DNA of 8,764 nucleotides from Flavobacteriales bacterium (GTDB lineage Bacteria > Bacteroidota > Bacteroidia > Flavobacteriales_D > SKUL01), in NCBI GenBank assembly GCA_007129985.1, contig SKUL01000026.1, forward strand, positions 1-8,764. Direction: 5' to 3'. A program made the translations under genes and the position numbers. The notes below the pieces were generated by a model. It had not been told where the DNA came from and did no database searches. It saw only the letters and a list, made by a program, of their open reading frames with translations. This document shows, one piece after another, positions 7,701-8,764 of the stretch; position 1 is the first letter of the stretch; every line of letters begins with the position of its first letter.

Positions 7701-8764
7701 GGTCAGGTCATAGTATTCAATGGGGTTAGGGTGATTGGATGTGCTGTTGTGGGTTACATATAATTTACTTGCATCACGCGCAATTTGCGGGTTTCCCGTA
7801 AACTCCAGACCATGTACATACGGTTGATCTGTACCAGATGAGTAAAACATCCATATAACGTGATTGTCGGATTCATTACTACTGGCATAACCAGCCTCAT
7901 CAATATCGGTTATCCAAATCACATGCGCAGAGCCGAGCGGCACAAAATGTGGACCACCAGATAACACGGTAGCCTCGTTTTCGTCCTGAATCAACCAGGT
8001 TGTAAAGTCAGCGAAATTCCCGCCAGGTGAGCTGATCTCAACTTCAATCTCACAAGGCGATGAACCTGAAAGTCCCGCACATCCGCCCAATGCTATAGGG
8101 CCAATGGTGCCCCCACAAGCTATATTCTGCAAGCTACCGGTTACGTCAACTACACCATTTACATACACAGTATAATTGGCGGCATTGTCGCAAAAAGCGT
8201 TGGATGCCACAGATATAGTGAAGGAATATGGGCCATCGCTTGCTTCAACCAACTGGGAGGAAACCGAAAATGGTTGAGGAGTATCTGTTACTCTATAGGC
8301 TGTAGCAAGCCTGTGACCGGAATCTGTTCTGACCAGCTCCATTTCGCTTCGCACAAAACTATTTGCCGAAGTCCATGATGGATCAGCAAAGGGTTGTAGC
8401 ACATTATATTGATCGTAGTGAATTCCGTTTTCATCAATCAAATACCGAAACAAGCGTTTACCTTGACTGACAAAAAGAAATCTCGTTTTATCATCATTTT
8501 CGTCGGTTACGGCCATTGCGCAGGGTTGATTGTTCCATGCTACTACAAAAAAATCATTAACGCCTTCCTCTAGGTTGTAACAGCTAAACTGGCTGTTTAT
8601 TGGATTGCCATCAATATCTACGAGCAAACCGTAAGAATCAGGGTCGTTGTAACCACTTGGCTGCGACATATCTAAAATCGCAAAATGAGGTAAGTAATTA
8701 CCGTTCGACCAACTCACACCACGTCCGGCTTGTATAATATAGTAACGGTCGCACTTGTTGGGAA
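4746..8764 (-). CDS. Large secreted beta-helix protein with T9SS type A sorting domain (5' end cut)
   Basis: The frame is open from the right edge (first full codon 8762-8760) to TAA at 4748-4746: 1338 residues. The GTG at 8717 is not the start, because the 15 codons before it are open and read 'PNKCDRYYIIQAGRGV', a typical internal sequence. Start and signal peptide are missing. In order: a beta-rich propeller-like region (8762 to about 8280); a beta-sandwich-like insert with four Cys (about 8279-7908); more propeller-like strands ('ASKLYVTHN', 'NGMLVFATDDRLAAL'); a parallel beta-helix (about 7355-6078) entered by 'LVIPTGVHVTM' and 'RVIIEPGGRLTMDNTVF', with repeated G-[IV]-x-[IV] coils; a helical region (about 5840-5070); and the sorting domain (about 4991-4749) with 'WPNPTKDRVVLTY', 'IFNLDGRLVREF' and 'AGIYIAKL', ending VVK. 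The last domain directs T9SS export, removal and surface attachment. No enzyme active site is recognised; a structural, adhesive or glycan-binding role is only a guess. Confidence 0.88.
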   Translation of the reverse strand, partial: PNKCDRYYIIQAGRGVSWSNGNYLPHFAILDMSQPSGYNDPDSYGLLVDIDGNPINSQFSCYNLEEGVNDFFVVAWNNQPCAMAVTDENDDKTRFLFVSQGKRLFRYLIDENGIHYDQYNVLQPFADPSWTSANSFVRSEMELVRTDSGHRLATAYRVTDTPQPFSVSSQLVEASDGPYSFTISVASNAFCDNAANYTVYVNGVVDVTGSLQNIACGGTIGPIALGGCAGLSGSSPCEIEVEISSPGGNFADFTTWLIQDENEATVLSGGPHFVPLGSAHVIWITDIDEAGYASSNESDNHVIWMFYSSGTDQPYVHGLEFTGNPQIARDASKLYVTHNSTSNHPNPIEYYDLTNSSAGLQPLIVANALDFESSQIASFSNGMLVFATDDRLAALVDPHSPNPQNWIDQALPGLNYGSYYLEVPNPPDGIICHVLPKSITELDYSTLPVTYPYGSFTAQTTELWEPNSNPFDLSVNGTVRIEEELVIPTGVHVTMVDMRFEFYQNARVIIEPGGRLTMDNTVFTTGPCHNDLWLGVEVHGNANLAQTAANQGYLSMTNNSVIENAYVGAMASSREGSFDPFPASIQTNEFGGGIIRATDSRFRNNQRGVTITRYQQPLGLNACMFTNCDFVTDAMLNDPELLPLAHAVLFRVSQIRFRNSSFRNTVEFSEMPIANRGTGILSVSATFRVEGQNAVYESAHDNLPISDNVHQTFYRLNTGIISIGEESHPFSVSNMEFQLNRTGIIVWGSCFETITFNNFEVPEASPDYPSTNFTHNIGVYLLNSYLFTVEENYFFSTLEQTRNGGLVVDNSSMGDLPVENEVYRNQFHALNFGIGVVRDNRGETAQAGLQTRCNIFTAMDRSDIVLQPLSEWRDDQGAPSSAQDLTNNVFSIPSYSCANLYRDVRVSNEYGILTNPTQGLMFRYHHLDDPISTPQMDYLHPDCPQPNMENVLTATYLQVPLDYEEYCRSNFTPLGEEKHPIATFLSARGDAETHLTSALAIYQATIDGGETEDIMDLLQNIHNEESAYLRDLLLARYPLSREALMAAIEAAESFDPWHLTQVLVANSRLPGDVYRFLHEHEILPPFFMQFVDDAQTSGIAGLRILLQAEIAARSYEKSVAERAIHRHFLHHPDTIESAEWMSYVQERSDDYYKLYRVSAYNDLQQSGLAQQLLDSLDLEPVLKDWKQFVIDYSSSDTVTSAQINTAWDFFQNEPIVHGNAWGWLYAHGESDSLPAFLIEDEPRSFRKPKSQRNNVPERYLQAWPNPTKDRVVLTYPKEAGGLGMVQIFNLDGRLVREFAASDAGFQEIYVTGWPAGIYIAKLIVNNKDFDTVKLSVVK
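5496..5669 (-). repeat. Two-copy ~30-residue helical repeat inside the large exoprotein
   Basis: At protein level, 'LLLARYPLSREALMAAIEAA...DPWHLTQ' is followed directly by 'VLVANSRLPGDVYRFLHEHE...LPPFFMQ'. Shared positions are the L-L/V-A start, a Leu eight residues in, an amphipathic helix, and a [D/L]-P turn leading to a final Gln. It looks like a helical-hairpin unit. The match is by eye, between two diverged copies. Confidence 0.42.

Overview
The window comes from a member of the Bacteroidota, most likely a marine- or freshwater-type Flavobacteriales. The reasons are a gldJ gene, a PorP/SprF-family gene, the start of a probable porU, and a large exoprotein with a type A C-terminal sorting domain of the type IX secretion system (T9SS). 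T9SS and gliding genes are confined to this phylum. Few genes have a purine-rich Shine-Dalgarno site, which also fits. I cannot name the genus.

Layout: positions 1-350 (minus) hold the first 116 codons of a probable PorU sortase, cut by the left edge. A 168-bp divergent intergenic region (351-518) carries candidate promoters for both directions. On the plus strand follow a PorP/SprF-family outer-membrane protein (519-1484) and, 31 bp later, the lipoprotein gene gldJ (1516-3255). A strong intrinsic terminator (3281-3318) closes this pair. The cell-wall gene murF (3326-4636) starts only 7 bp after its T-tract. The 109-bp gap between murF and the last gene holds two overlapping terminator-like hairpins, one per strand. 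From the right edge back to 4746, the minus strand encodes a very large secreted protein of at least 1338 residues, cut at its 5' end by the window edge.

How they fit together: PorU (cleaves sorting signals and attaches cargo at the surface), PorP/SprF (outer-membrane component) and GldJ (outer-membrane lipoprotein stabilising the secretion and gliding apparatus) are T9SS machinery. The large minus-strand protein carries the tag this machinery recognises, so it is a probable cargo of the same system. MurF is an essential peptidoglycan enzyme and appears to be a neighbour rather than a participant.

The least understood part is the cargo protein. It has a propeller-like N-terminal region interrupted by a Cys-containing beta-sandwich-like segment, then a parallel beta-helix, then an alpha-helical region with a roughly 30-residue tandem repeat, then the sorting domain. 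I recognise the architecture as a recurrent Bacteroidota type but know no function for it. I see no tRNA, rRNA, CRISPR array, insertion sequence or phage gene.
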